A stretch of 64,000 nucleotides of DNA from Nocardia crassostreae (lineage in GTDB: Bacteria; Actinomycetota; Actinomycetes; Mycobacteriales; Mycobacteriaceae), in assembly GCF_001613405.1 (NCBI RefSeq), contig NZ_BDCH01000012.1:434001-498000 (forward strand). Direction: 5' to 3'. The notes beneath the pieces were generated by a model, which saw only the letters and a program-made list of their open reading frames with translations, made no database searches and had not been told where the DNA came from. Shown here piece by piece: positions 1-9,816 of the stretch (its first letter is position 1; each line of letters begins with the position of its first letter). A program made the translations under genes and the position numbers.

Positions 1-272
1 GTGCGGCGGCGTAATCCGGCCTCGCGGACGGCCTCGGCGAGCGCGGTCAGATCATCGTCGTCCGGGGTGGAGGAGGAAAACCCGCCCTCGTGGCGGACCA
101 ACTCCCAACCCTTGGGCGCGGTGATCCGGGATGCGTGGGTTTCACACAGATCCCAGGAATGCGGCTCGGCGACCGTGACCAGCGGACCGACCACCGCCAT
201 CGAGTCGGAGTACACATAGGTCAGCGTCGCGACGGCCGGGTTCTTGCAGCCTGGACGGCAGCAACGACGCAT
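1..272 (-). CDS. DUF3499 family protein (C-terminal part cut by window edge)
   Basis: The reverse strand reads MRRCCRPGCKNPAVATLTYV and continues with a PHSWDLCETHASRITAPKGW-like block, typical of the DUF3499 family (M. tuberculosis Rv3258c). Function is unknown. The visible cysteines (CCRPGC near the N-terminus, then DLCETH) look like a small zinc-binding site. The reading frame runs off the left edge, so the C-terminus is missing. The ATG at 272 is used here; a GTG at 281 in frame would add three residues, and neither has a clear ribosome binding site. It is divergent from the zincin-like gene at 467, the same arrangement as Rv3258c/Rv3259. Confidence 0.82.
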   Translation of the reverse strand, partial: MRRCCRPGCKNPAVATLTYVYSDSMAVVGPLVTVAEPHSWDLCETHASRITAPKGWELVRHEGGFSSSTPDDDDLTALAEAVREAGLRRR

Positions 273-466
273 GGGGATCACGTCATGCAGGGTAACCCCC
301 CTCACGCCCCTTTAGGGGACGGACACGCTCAAAGCGACGGTCCTCACGGCTTCGGCGCGCCGGGGATCCGCCGGTCGAAGCGGGGTGAACGGTTGGTTTG
401 GAATCGTGTCATTACCGAAGCGGAGGCGACTCCAACAGTGCCGCCGAATACCGCTAGATTCGTGGT

Positions 467-946
467 ATGACCCGTTCACGTCGCCGACGACCGCCCACCG
501 CGCGGTCGGTCATCCGCCGCGGGCGGGGTGTGCGCGGGCCGATGCTGCCACCGACGGTTCCCGCCCGGCGCACCCGCGGCCAGCAGTTCGACCGACTGGT
601 GCTGGAGGCCTTCGCGCCGCTGGAGAGCCGTTGGCACGACCAGCTCACCAAGCTCGATATCGCGGTCGACGACGTCCCGAAAATCCGCCCGCTGCACCCG
701 GATTCGGTCACCTGGCCGGACGAGGTCGTCGCCGACGGTCTTGTGCCGCTCTCGCGCCTCATCCCGGCCGGGGTGGATCGCTACGGCCGCACGACACGAG
801 CCCGCGTCGTGCTCTTCCGCAAACCACTGGAGTTGCGGGCGGGCGATCCCGACGATCTGGTGGACCTGCTGCGCGAAGTTCTCGTTCAGCAGATCGCGAC
901 ATATCTCGGGGTCGACCCCGATGTGATCGACCCCGAGCCGGAGTAG
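467..946 (+). CDS. Zincin-like metallopeptidase family protein lacking the HExxH motif
   Basis: This 159-residue protein matches the actinobacterial metallopeptidase family (zincin_1; Rv3259-like) by length, basic N-terminus and the ending LLREVLVQQIATYLGVDPD. In catalytic relatives the equivalent of VQQIATYLG is HExxHHFG or HEVGHYFG. Here all three zinc and catalytic positions are replaced (Q, Q, T), so the protein is probably not a protease. The start follows a TAGATT hexamer by 6 nt with no Shine-Dalgarno, which suggests a leaderless mRNA. It is divergent from DUF3499 and convergent with whiB2. Role unknown. Confidence 0.82.
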   Translation: MTRSRRRRPPTARSVIRRGRGVRGPMLPPTVPARRTRGQQFDRLVLEAFAPLESRWHDQLTKLDIAVDDVPKIRPLHPDSVTWPDEVVADGLVPLSRLIPAGVDRYGRTTRARVVLFRKPLELRAGDPDDLVDLLREVLVQQIATYLGVDPDVIDPEPE

Positions 947-1021
947 CGCAGCCGGTCACCCGGCGAAAGCTGTTGGTGCCATCGGGTTTTGGGTGCGTCT
1001 ACGAGGCGCGTGACACACCCG

Positions 1022-1279
1022 TCAGATAATGCCCCGCTTGAGCCTGCGGCGTTCCCGCTCCGACAAGCCGCCCCAGATGCCGAAGCGTTCGTCGTTGGCG
1101 AGCGCGTATTCGAGGCATTCGTCGCGGACCTCGCAGCCCATGCAGATCCGCTTGGCCTCGCGGGTGGAGCCGCCCTTCTCCGGGAAGAACGCCTCGGGAT
1201 CGGTCTGGGCGCACAGCGCCCGTTCCTGCCACTGCTCGGCCTCGGTCATACGACCACCACGCGAAAAGCTGTCGAACAC
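1022..1279 (-). CDS. whiB2: WhiB2-type iron-sulfur transcriptional regulator
   Basis: An 85-residue WhiB protein. Four cysteines (ALCAQTD, then CMGCEVRDEC) bind a [4Fe-4S] cluster, followed by the GIWGGLSERERRRLKR turn and basic tail. The PEAFFPEKGGSTREAK block and the position beside fbiA match WhiB2/WhmD, the septation regulator of mycobacteria. The start is the GTG at 1279; an ATG at 1249 (MTEAEQW) is an alternative that still includes every conserved residue. It is divergent from fbiA across a 560-bp spacer, which fits a gene with complex promoter control. WhiB2 is expected to act with the sigma factor on cell-division genes. Confidence 0.93.
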   Translation of the reverse strand: MFDSFSRGGRMTEAEQWQERALCAQTDPEAFFPEKGGSTREAKRICMGCEVRDECLEYALANDERFGIWGGLSERERRRLKRGII

Positions 1280-1843
1280 TTCGTCATTGCCCCCGGTGAC
1301 GATCAGACTCAGGCGCGGGGGTTCGGGCTGGTACTGAGCGCGTGCCCATTGGCCGCCCCCCCTGCCGCATCGTCATCGGTTCACCCCCCTCGTTTCCGTT
1401 CCATTCGTCGGCGCAGAAGCCAGGTGCTGCGCCAGCTGTGGAATCGGATTGCGATACACCGCCCGGAATGCCTGACGGGGCCAGCTCATCGGCCATCGCT
1501 CCGCCTCCTCACTGTGTGTTAGCGCAGAATGATTTTTCCGCCGGAACCGATCCCACCGACGGCCCAACACCGCGGCGTAGTCCCGCGGCCATCCCCGAGC
1601 TGTTCGCCACTCCGATGATGCGAACGCGTGTTCGAAAAGCCGTCCGCGCCTTGAGCTCTCGCGCGGACCCGGAATGACATGCCTGTGATTAGACACGCCG
1701 GGCGCGGTGATGGTCAAGCTGCCGAAGCTATTCCGTTACCATCTCGGACCCCCTTCGACGGGGTTCCCGCAGATCAAACAGCAAATTGTCAGCAAATGGA
1801 CTGTTGAGAGTTTGCACGCCCGCAACGCATAGGCTGTGCGGAT
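1280..1843. other. 564-bp intergenic region between divergent whiB2 and fbiA
   Basis: No convincing gene was found. Short open frames are present on both strands but lack recognisable motifs and good start signals. The left part should contain the whiB2 promoter and leader (reverse strand). The right end contains TAGGCT at 1830-1835, placed 8 nt before the fbiA GTG, a likely -10 element. Long leaders are usual for whiB2-type genes. Confidence 0.5.
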
Positions 1844-2842
1844 GTGACTCGAGAACAAGCGGAGACCGCGCCCGGCACCGGACTGCGGATCGCGGTACTG
1901 GTCGGTGGAGTCGGCGGCGCGCGGTTCCTGCAGGGCGTGCGTGAACTGGCGCCCGGCGCGGACGTGACGGCCATCGTGAACGTGGGCGACGACGTCTGGA
2001 TGCACGGCCTGCGCATCTGCCCTGACCTGGACACCTGCATGTACACGCTGGGCGGCGGCATCGATCCGGAACGCGGCTGGGGCCATGCGAACGAGACCTG
2101 GAACGCCAAGGAGGAGCTGGCGAAATACAAGGCTCAGCCCGATTGGTTCGGACTGGGAGATCGCGATATCGCCACCCATCTCGTGCGCAGCGAAATGTTG
2201 CGTCAGGGATACCCGCTCTCCGCGGTCACCGAGGCGCTCTGCAACCGCTGGCAACCCGGTGTGAAACTACTTCCGGCAACCGACGACAGATGTGAAACAC
2301 ATGTTGTTATCGGAGACCCGGAGAACCCTGGCGAACGCCGCGCGATCCATTTCCAGGAGTGGTGGGTCCGGTACCGGGCGAACGTCGAGACCCATGGATT
2401 CGTGACTATTGGGGCAGATGCTGCGAAACCGGCGCCAGGTGTGACGGAAATCATAGAATCCGCCGACGTGGTCCTGCTGGCCCCATCCAACCCCGTGGTG
2501 AGCATCGGCGCCATCCTTTCGGTGTCCGGAATCCGGGGCGCGCTGCGCACCTCCGCGGCCAAGGTGATCGGCCTGTCTCCGGTCATCGGCGGAAAGCCGT
2601 TGCGCGGCATGGCCGATGAATGCCTGTCCGTGATCGGGGTGGAGACCACCGCGGAGGCCGTCGGCAACTACTACGGCGCGCGCTCGGCTACCGGCATCCT
2701 GGACGGCTGGCTGGTGCACAGCACGGATACCGCCGAGGTGTCCGGCGTCGAGGTGCGCAGCGTCCCGTTGCTCATGAGCGATCCGGCCGCCACCGCCGAG
2801 ATGGTTCGGGAAGCCCTCGCCATCGCGGGCGTGAAACCATAA
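1844..2842 (+). CDS. fbiA: 2-phospho-L-lactate transferase (FO transferase), F420 biosynthesis
   Basis: FbiA (332 residues) couples the PEP- or lactate-derived guanylyl moiety to FO, giving F420-0 or its dehydro form in the cytoplasm. The N-terminal [11 protein letters not shown] (about residues 18-28) is the nucleotide-binding loop, followed by NVGDD near 46-50, [12 protein letters not shown] and later [11 protein letters not shown], all hallmarks of the CofD/FbiA family. Start is GTG 1844, 8 nt after TAGGCT and without a Shine-Dalgarno, so probably leaderless. fbiB starts 31 nt downstream, as in mycobacteria. Confidence 0.96.
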   Translation: MTREQAETAPGTGLRIAVLVGGVGGARFLQGVRELAPGADVTAIVNVGDDVWMHGLRICPDLDTCMYTLGGGIDPERGWGHANETWNAKEELAKYKAQPDWFGLGDRDIATHLVRSEMLRQGYPLSAVTEALCNRWQPGVKLLPATDDRCETHVVIGDPENPGERRAIHFQEWWVRYRANVETHGFVTIGADAAKPAPGVTEIIESADVVLLAPSNPVVSIGAILSVSGIRGALRTSAAKVIGLSPVIGGKPLRGMADECLSVIGVETTAEAVGNYYGARSATGILDGWLVHSTDTAEVSGVEVRSVPLLMSDPAATAEMVREALAIAGVKP

Positions 2843-2873
2843 GCGTGACAACACTTCATCGCGGGAGGGACGC

Positions 2874-4235
2874 GTGACCACGGAATCGAGCCCGCTGGGC
2901 GATCATGCCTCGGGCGGCGAACTTCGCATTCTGCCCATACTCGGCCTGCCCGAGTTCCGGCCCGGCGACGACCTCGCCGAACACATTGCGGCACAAGCGT
3001 CTTGGCTTCAGGACGGCGATGTGCTGGTGGTGACCAGCAAGATCGTCTCCAAGGTCGAGGGCCGCATCGTGCACGCGCCGTCGGATCCCGAGGAACGCGA
3101 CGCCGCCCGCCGGGAACTCGTGGCCCAGGAGGCGGTGCGGGTACTGGCCCGCAAGAATCGCACCCTCATCACCGAGAACCGGCTCGGCATCGTGCAGGCC
3201 GCCTCCGGTGTGGACGGGTCCAATGTCGACAAGGGCGAACTGGTGCTGCTGCCGGTCGATCCGGACGCCAGCGCCAAGGCCCTGTGCTCCGCCCTGGCCG
3301 AACGGCTCGGGGTGCGGGTGGCCGTGGTCGTCACCGACACCATGGGCCGCGCCTGGCGCTCCGGGCAGATCGACGCCGCCATCGGGTCGTCCGGACTGCG
3401 GGTCCTGCACGACTACGAGGGCGCCATCGACGGGCAGGGCAATGAACTGCACGTCACCCTGGTCGCCATTGCCGACGAACTGGCCGCGGCCGCGGATCTG
3501 GTGAAGGGCAAGCTCGGCGGCGTCCCGATCGCGGTGGTGCGCGGGCTCGACTACGACGACGACGGCTCCACCGCCGCGGACATCCCGCGCCGGGGCGTGG
3601 ACGACCTGTTCTGGCTCGGCACCGAGGAATCCATCGATCTGGGCCGCAATCAGGCGGTGCTCATGCGCCGCTCGGTCCGCCAATTCGCCGACACCCCGGT
3701 CGAACCCGAGATCATTCGCGCGGCGGTGGGCGCGGCGCTGACCGCGCCCGCCCCGCACCACACCCGCCCGGTGCGCTTCGTCTGGCTACGCAAGCGCGGG
3801 CTGCGCGATCAGCTGCTCGAAGCCATGGCGGAGAAGTGGCGCGAGGATCTGACCGGCGACGGGCGCACGCCGGAGAGCGTGGAACGGCGGGTCGCCCGCG
3901 GGCGCATCCTGGTCGACGCCCCCGAGGTGATCATCCCGTTCTGCGTTCCCGATGGCGCGCACGACTATCCGGACGAACGCCGCCGCGCGGCCGAGCACAC
4001 CATGTTCACCGTGGCCGTCGGCGCGGCCGTGCAGGGTCTGCTCGTCTCGCTGGCGGTCAAGGGCGTGGGCAGCTGCTGGATCGGCTCCACCATCTTCGCG
4101 CCCGAGGTGACCCGCGACGTCCTCGGTCTGGAAGCGGATTGGACGCCCCTGGGCGCCATTGCCATCGGCTATCCGACCGAGGAGCTCACACCGCGCGAGA
4201 TTCGCGAATCCGGCATCGGGCTGGTGGAGCTGTGA
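2874..4235 (+). CDS. fbiB: Bifunctional F420-0:gamma-glutamyl ligase / FMN-dependent reductase
   Basis: FbiB (453 residues) has two domains. The N-terminal half is the CofE-type ligase, with [20 protein letters not shown] near residues 102-121 and [12 protein letters not shown], which adds the glutamate tail to F420-0. The C-terminal half, from [12 protein letters not shown] near residue 264, is a nitroreductase-like FMN domain that reduces dehydro-F420-0. The length matches the fused mycobacterial enzyme rather than archaeal CofE. Start is GTG 2874 behind GCGGGAGGGAC. The stop overlaps the next start by 4 nt (GTGA), so fbiA, fbiB and the Nudix gene are likely one transcript. Confidence 0.96.
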   Translation: MTTESSPLGDHASGGELRILPILGLPEFRPGDDLAEHIAAQASWLQDGDVLVVTSKIVSKVEGRIVHAPSDPEERDAARRELVAQEAVRVLARKNRTLITENRLGIVQAASGVDGSNVDKGELVLLPVDPDASAKALCSALAERLGVRVAVVVTDTMGRAWRSGQIDAAIGSSGLRVLHDYEGAIDGQGNELHVTLVAIADELAAAADLVKGKLGGVPIAVVRGLDYDDDGSTAADIPRRGVDDLFWLGTEESIDLGRNQAVLMRRSVRQFADTPVEPEIIRAAVGAALTAPAPHHTRPVRFVWLRKRGLRDQLLEAMAEKWREDLTGDGRTPESVERRVARGRILVDAPEVIIPFCVPDGAHDYPDERRRAAEHTMFTVAVGAAVQGLLVSLAVKGVGSCWIGSTIFAPEVTRDVLGLEADWTPLGAIAIGYPTEELTPREIRESGIGLVEL

Positions 4236-4750
4236 GCGCCGAATCGCTGCACAAATCCGCCACCGAACTGCTCGAGACCTGGTCTCCGGCAACGGGTCCG
4301 GAGCAGTCGCTGCGCGAGGCCATGCTCGCCTTCCTGGGCTCCGCGCCGCGCGGCTGCCTGCGCGAGCACGCCGCCGGTCACATCACCGCCTCCGCCATCG
4401 TGCTGTCCCACGACGAGCGCGAGGTGCTGCTTACCCTGCATCCCCGCGTGGGTCGCTGGATCCAATTGGGCGGACACTGCGAGGAATCCGACGATACGGT
4501 CGCCGCGGCGGCCTTCCGCGAGGCCACCGAGGAGTCGGGCATCGAGGGCCTGACCCTCGAACCCGGTCTCTACGGCGCGCAGGCCCACCCCATCGCCTGC
4601 TCGCTGGGCGTCCCCACCCGGCACCTGGATCTGCTGTTCAAGATCAAGGCGCCGAAAGGGGCCGTCCCCGTGCGCAGTTCGGAATCCGATGACCTGCGTT
4701 GGTGGCCGGTGGACGCGCTGCCCGCCAATGCCGAAGTCCTGGGGTTCTGA
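4232..4750 (+). CDS. Nudix hydrolase translationally coupled to fbiB
   Basis: A 172-residue protein starting at the GTG that overlaps the fbiB stop codon (GTGA). It has a Nudix box, GGHCEES then [10 protein letters not shown] (about residues 84-110), with one residue more than the textbook spacing between the GG and the REATEE helix, as in a common actinobacterial subgroup. The HASAIV-like preceding strand and the WWPVDALP ending are typical. The substrate cannot be read from sequence. The coupling to fbiB suggests house-cleaning of a nucleotide or a GDP/GTP-linked intermediate of F420 synthesis (inference). Confidence 0.88.
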   Translation: MSAESLHKSATELLETWSPATGPEQSLREAMLAFLGSAPRGCLREHAAGHITASAIVLSHDEREVLLTLHPRVGRWIQLGGHCEESDDTVAAAAFREATEESGIEGLTLEPGLYGAQAHPIACSLGVPTRHLDLLFKIKAPKGAVPVRSSESDDLRWWPVDALPANAEVLGF

Positions 4751-4776
4751 ATCGGGGGTACAGTCGAAGCCGTACA

Positions 4777-4938
4777 CGTTCTCAGGGCGGGGTGGAATTC
4801 CCCACCGGCGGTCATGTCGTCCGGACCATTCCGGCACGTACGAGCCCGCGAGCGCCGCGCTGTCCTCGGGCAGCGCGGGTCCAGCAGATTCCGGTGCGAG
4901 CCCGGAGCCGACGGTCACAGTCCGGATGAAAGAGAACG
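4777..4938 (+). promoter_or_regulatory. FMN riboswitch (RFN element) upstream of ribH2
   Basis: The leader contains the conserved RFN blocks in order: AGGGCGGGGTG..ATTCCCCACCGGCGGT, AGCCCGCGAGCG, CAGCAGATTCCGGTG, CCGGAGCCGACGGTCACAGTCCGGATG. Stem P1 is perfect: CGTTCTC at 4777-4783 pairs with GAGAACG at 4932-4938. FMN binding would turn down the downstream lumazine synthase gene. The expression platform is described separately at 4973-5031. Confidence 0.96.
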
Positions 4939-4972
4939 CGACACGGTGCAGTCCGGCGCCTTCGCGGCCGGG

Positions 4973-5031
4973 CCTGTTCGCGTCGCCATGCCCTGGGTGA
5001 CATAGCGAACAGGAGAAATCTCATGTCACCC
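4973..5031 (+). promoter_or_regulatory. Expression platform of the FMN riboswitch: two exclusive hairpins over the ribH2 start
   Basis: Two perfect 9-bp inverted repeats lie between the aptamer and the gene. CCTGTTCGC (4973-4981) pairs with GCGAACAGG (5005-5013), which covers the start of the Shine-Dalgarno. GGGTGACAT (4995-5003) pairs with ATGTCACCC (5023-5031), which covers the start codon and puts the Shine-Dalgarno in the loop. Nested as they are, they cannot both form simply. No U-run follows, so control at translation initiation is more likely than transcription termination. Confidence 0.75.
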
Positions 5032-5460
5032 AATCGAATCGTCATTATCGCCGCCCGCTGGCACGCCGAGATCGTCGACGAAGCGGTGCGGGCCTGCCGC
5101 ATCGCCCTCGCCGATCGCGGCTACCCGGACGTCGATGTGGTCGAGGTGCCCGGCGCCTTCGAAATCCCGCTGCGCGCCAAGCGCCTGGCCGCCAGCGGGG
5201 AGTACGCCGCCATCGCGGCCTGCGCACTCGTCGTCGACGGCGGCATCTACCGCCACGACTTCGTGGCCGCCACCGTGGTGGACGCCCTCATGCGGGTCCA
5301 GCTCGACACCGACGTACCGGTGTTCTCCGCGGTGCTCACCCCGCACCACTTCCACGAGCACGAGGAGCACCTGACGTACTTCGGCCGCCACTTCGCGGTC
5401 AAGGGCACGCAACTCGCGAACGCGATCGTGGAGACGCTGGGTCTGGACGTAACCGTCTGA
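5023..5460 (+). CDS. ribH: 6,7-dimethyl-8-ribityllumazine synthase, type II (RibH2)
   Basis: This 145-residue enzyme condenses 5-amino-6-ribitylaminouracil with dihydroxybutanone phosphate, the penultimate riboflavin step. Family features are the N-terminal IVIIAARWHAEIVDEAV, the VPGAFEIPLRAKRLA loop, and HHFHEHEEHLTYFGRHFAVKG, which resembles the decameric RibH2 of Brucella and rhizobia more than the usual RibH1. ATG 5023 is preceded by AGGAGA at 5011-5016. It stands alone behind the FMN riboswitch, away from a rib operon. It ends 15 nt before a strong hairpin shared with the convergent Uma2 gene. Confidence 0.92.
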   Translation: MSPNRIVIIAARWHAEIVDEAVRACRIALADRGYPDVDVVEVPGAFEIPLRAKRLAASGEYAAIAACALVVDGGIYRHDFVAATVVDALMRVQLDTDVPVFSAVLTPHHFHEHEEHLTYFGRHFAVKGTQLANAIVETLGLDVTV

Positions 5461-5475
5461 TCGAACATATGGAAG

Positions 5476-5507
5476 CCGCCGCCGCGCAAGGGGATGCGCG
5501 GCGGCGG
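5476..5507. terminator. GC-rich hairpin between ribH and uma2 (copy A of a dispersed element)
   Basis: CCGCCGCCGCGCA (5476-5488) pairs with TGCGCGGCGGCGG (5495-5507), a perfect 13-bp stem with a 6-nt loop. It lies between convergent genes and touches the uma2 stop codon. No U-run is present, so it may slow RNA polymerase in both directions. The flank ACATATGGAA and the stem recur, inverted, at 12992-13031. Confidence 0.7.
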
Positions 5508-6080
5508 TCAGTGTCCGCTGTATATGGGAAATCCTCCGGTCTTCACCGTGGGCAGTGGTGCTGGTAGGGGGATATCGTCTCCGTATTTGCCGTTCAGGAT
5601 GCCCTGGTACTCACCCTCACGGGGTCGCGTGTAGAGGGTCCAGTTGCCGTTGCGCGGATCGACGTTCAGCAGAACTGTCACACCGGCCGCCGCATACCAG
5701 TTCGTCTTGTCCAGAATCGTTTTCGCGCGTTCGGATGTCGAGATCACCTCGATCGCGAGAGCGACGTCGGCGGGGTCGGCAAGCCACTCGTCGTCCGCTG
5801 CCCATTCCTTCGGCAGGACCGTCAGATCGGGTGTGGCGTAGTCGTCGGCGCTCCCTGGCATGAGAATCGAAGAGTTCTCGAATGCTCGCAATTCCGGTCG
5901 GATTGCCGGATCGATCTGGTCCTTCAGGTCGAGGATTGTTCCCGCATGTTTACCGCGCGGGGTTGGCGACATCACCAGTGTCCCTCCGATGATCTGCACC
6001 TTCATGCCGGTGCTTCGCTCGATAGCTTCGGCCGCTTCCCTCAGGTGGCCGGGGCGTACAGGGATATCTACGAGATGCAC
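5508..6080 (-). CDS. Uma2-type PD-(D/E)XK nuclease-like protein (DUF820)
   Basis: A 190-residue protein of the Uma2/DUF820 family, restriction-endonuclease fold. The likely active site is the Asp of YATPDLTVLP, the Glu of LAIEVIST and the Lys of TILDKTNWYAAAGV, in the usual spacing. GTG 6080 is chosen because GAAGGAG at 6088-6094 sits 7 nt upstream; longer readings lack a ribosome binding site. Uma2 proteins are common as scattered, often multicopy genes in actinobacteria and cyanobacteria and their role is unproven. It has no partner gene here and is an insertion relative to the mycobacterial order. Confidence 0.85.
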   Translation of the reverse strand: MHLVDIPVRPGHLREAAEAIERSTGMKVQIIGGTLVMSPTPRGKHAGTILDLKDQIDPAIRPELRAFENSSILMPGSADDYATPDLTVLPKEWAADDEWLADPADVALAIEVISTSERAKTILDKTNWYAAAGVTVLLNVDPRNGNWTLYTRPREGEYQGILNGKYGDDIPLPAPLPTVKTGGFPIYSGH

Positions 6081-6173
6081 CGGCGTACTCCTTCGCTGTG
6101 TCGTGCGGCTGGATGGTTTCAGATTAGTTCTGATCGGAGGATGCCGCCGCTGCGCCGCCAATTCCGGGCATGC

Positions 6174-6209
6174 GAAACGCCCGGCAGCCCAGAGGCTGCC
6201 GGGCGTTTC
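6174..6209 (-). terminator. Terminator of ahcY
   Basis: GAAACGCCCGGCAGCC (6174-6189) and GGCTGCCGGGCGTTTC (6194-6209) form a perfect 16-bp hairpin with a 4-nt loop just after the ahcY stop codon. The outer AAAC/GTTT pairs give a weak U tract in either direction. Confidence 0.85.
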
Positions 6210-6221
6210 ATTCGACCGGGA

Positions 6222-7697
<1,476 letters not shown>

Positions 7698-7745
7698 CTG
7701 CCTCTCCTGGTCGGCTGCTTCCCTTGGAAAGGCTAGTCGGTGCGA

Positions 7746-8901
7746 TCAGGCGGCCGCCATGTGCCGGGCCAGGATGCGTTCGCGCTTGCGGGGCTGGATG
7801 TTGGCCTGGCGGACATCGCCGCCGTAGTGGGCGAGCAGGCGGGGGTCCATGACGTAGCGCCACAGGGGGCGGGATGAGGGCGAGCACGATCATGGTGGCG
7901 TAACCGGCCGGGAGTTGCGGGGCCTCTTCCGACGTGCGCAGGGTTTGGTAGCGGCGGCCCGGATTGGCGTGGTGGTCGCTGTGGCGCTGCAGGTGGAACA
8001 GGAAGATATTGGTGACGAGGCGGTCGCTGTTCCAGCTGTCGCGGGGGGAGCAGCGGGCCCAGTTGCCATTGGGGCGGCGGCGGAGCAGGCCGTAATGCTC
8101 GACGTAGTTGACGGTTTCGAGGAGGGCGGCGCCGATGGCGGCCTGCAGCAGCAGGTACGGGAGGATGGCGGGGCCGTAGGCCAGCAGCAGGGAGCCGAAC
8201 AGGACGGCGGTCATGCTCCACGCTTGCAGGATGTGGTTCTGATAACTCCACCAGCGCTTGCCCTTCCGGTGCAGGCGCTCGCCCTCCAGGGCGATGGCGG
8301 AGCGGAAGCCGCCGATCACGCTGCGGGGCAGGAACTCCCAGAGGGCCTCGCCCATGCGAGCGCTGGCCGGGTCCTCGGGGGTGGCGACGCGGGCGTGGTG
8401 GCCGCGATTGTGCTCGACGAAGAAGTGGCCGTAGGCCGATTGCGCCAGTGCGATTTTCGACAGCCAGCGCTCCAGGCTCTCGACGCGGTGCCCGAGCTCG
8501 TGGGCGGCATTGATGCCGATACCGCTGACGAAGCCGAGGGTGGCCGCCAGGCCGAGTTTGTCGACCACCGACAGGTCGTCCCCGGCCCACATCCAGGCCG
8601 CGATCCACAGCCCCACCATCTGGATGGGCAGGAACAGGTAGGTGTACCACCGGTAATACCGGTCGTTACTGAGGAGTTCGTAGTCCTCGTCCCGGGGGTT
8701 GCTGCCGTCCTCGCCGATGACCCAGTCCAGTACCGGAATGACGATGAGCACCAGGATCGGCCCGATCCACCAGAAGACCTCGGCGTCGGTCCGCAGGACC
8801 AGCTGCGAGGGCAATAGCGCAGCCCCCGGGGCGATGAGCCCCAACACCCACAGGTGGCGTTTCGGGTCCGGCGAACCCGACCGTTTGCCAACCATTTGCA
8901 C
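7746..8901 (-). CDS. alkB: Alkane 1-monooxygenase, frameshifted near the C-terminus
   Basis: AlkB hydroxylates medium-chain n-alkanes in the membrane at a di-iron site fed by rubredoxin. All histidine boxes are present: HELGH, EHNRGHH, the NYVEHYG signature and LQRHSDHH, plus about six hydrophobic helices. The frame then shifts at a run of five C on the coding strand (G at 7865-7869). Removing one base restores the normal ending LWRYVMDPRLLAHYGGDV and a stop at 7746. As written, the frame instead runs to 7663 through the ahcY start with an alien tail. The last 44 residues are affected. GTG 8901 or ATG 8895 may start it. No rubredoxin genes follow, unlike the usual operon. Confidence 0.88.
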
Positions 8902-9036
8902 GTTCGCCCCGCTAATTAGATACCTCAGAACCTCGAAGCTAGATATTTACAAACCCTAGGCCTCTTACGACACCGTTAGTCGTTCGAGGGTGGCAACCGT
9001 TACATCATCGGGACAGCCCCTCGAGGCAGCCGACCA

Positions 9037-9052
9037 TGTGATCCGAGTCACG
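9037..9052. promoter_or_regulatory. CRP-type dyad upstream of alkB
   Basis: TGTGA TCCGAG TCACG matches the CRP/Cmr consensus TGTGA-N6-TCACA at nine of ten positions. It is about 136 nt upstream of the alkB start on the alkB coding strand, within the gap 8902-9105 that otherwise holds only the presumed alkB promoter. Confidence 0.5.
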
Positions 9053-9105
9053 ACACCTCACGGGCAAACGGCTGGTGAATCAAATCTCAGTGCATGAATC
9101 ACACC

Positions 9106-9816
9106 TCAGTGCAACCACGTATAGCGAACCTGTGGCCGACCCGTCCGACCGTAGTCGGTCCGGCGATCCACCACGCCGTCTTCGGCCAGACGTTCCAGGT
9201 ATCGTCACGCGGTAACCCGCGAAACGCCGACGACTCGCCCGACTTCCCCGGCCGACAGCCCGGCCGTCGCCGCGCGCACGGCCCGCGACACCTCCTCCAT
9301 CGTCTGCGGCGCAATGCCTTTCGGCGTGCTGGCCCGCTGTTCGGGGGTGCGCAACGCGCCGAAGGCCCGGTCGATGTCCTGCTGCGATACCGCGGCCTCC
9401 CCCGCGGGCAGCGCCGCACGGTATTCGAGATAGCGCTCGAGCTTCTCCAGGAAGGCCGAAAACGTGAACGGTTTCAGCAAATACAGCACCACGCCGTGCG
9501 CCACGGCGGCGCGCACCATGGCCAGATCGCGGGCGGAGGTCACCGCGATGACATCGGGGCGGGGCCGCAATCCCGCCAGCGCCGCCGCGACCGCGAGACC
9601 GCTCATATCCGGTAAACCGATGTCCATCAACACCAGATCGACGGGTTCGCCGGATTCCTGTGACCGTTTCGCGGCCGCGATGGCCTCGCGTCCGGTGTGC
9701 ACCACGGCGGTGACCCGGAAACCGCTGAGCCGGTTCAGATAGGAGCGATGCGCCTGGGCGATCAGCGGCTCGTCCTCCACGATCAGTACGCGGATCATCC
9801 CGGATCTGCTGCTCAT
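9106..9816 (-). pseudogene. CitB/DcuR-type response regulator truncated by an in-frame stop
   Basis: The product starts MSSRSGMIRVLIVEDEP, a receiver domain with the phospho-acceptor in LVLMDIGLPDMSG and the conserved Lys in LYLLKPF. The DNA-binding HTH begins at LSAGEVGRVVGVSRVTA and is cut by TGA at 9205-9207. The same frame continues after the stop with RYLERLAEDGVVDRRTDYG and ends at 9106, the expected end of an HTH_CitB domain. A CGA to TGA change at one codon explains the loss. ATG 9816 overlaps the kinase stop by 4 nt (ATGA). The truncated 203-residue protein could be phosphorylated but should not bind DNA properly. Confidence 0.85.

Noticed and set aside
7698..7745. SAH riboswitch in front of ahcY
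   Set aside because: Only 48 nt separate ahcY from alkB; there is a ribosome binding site but no room or conserved blocks for the aptamer.
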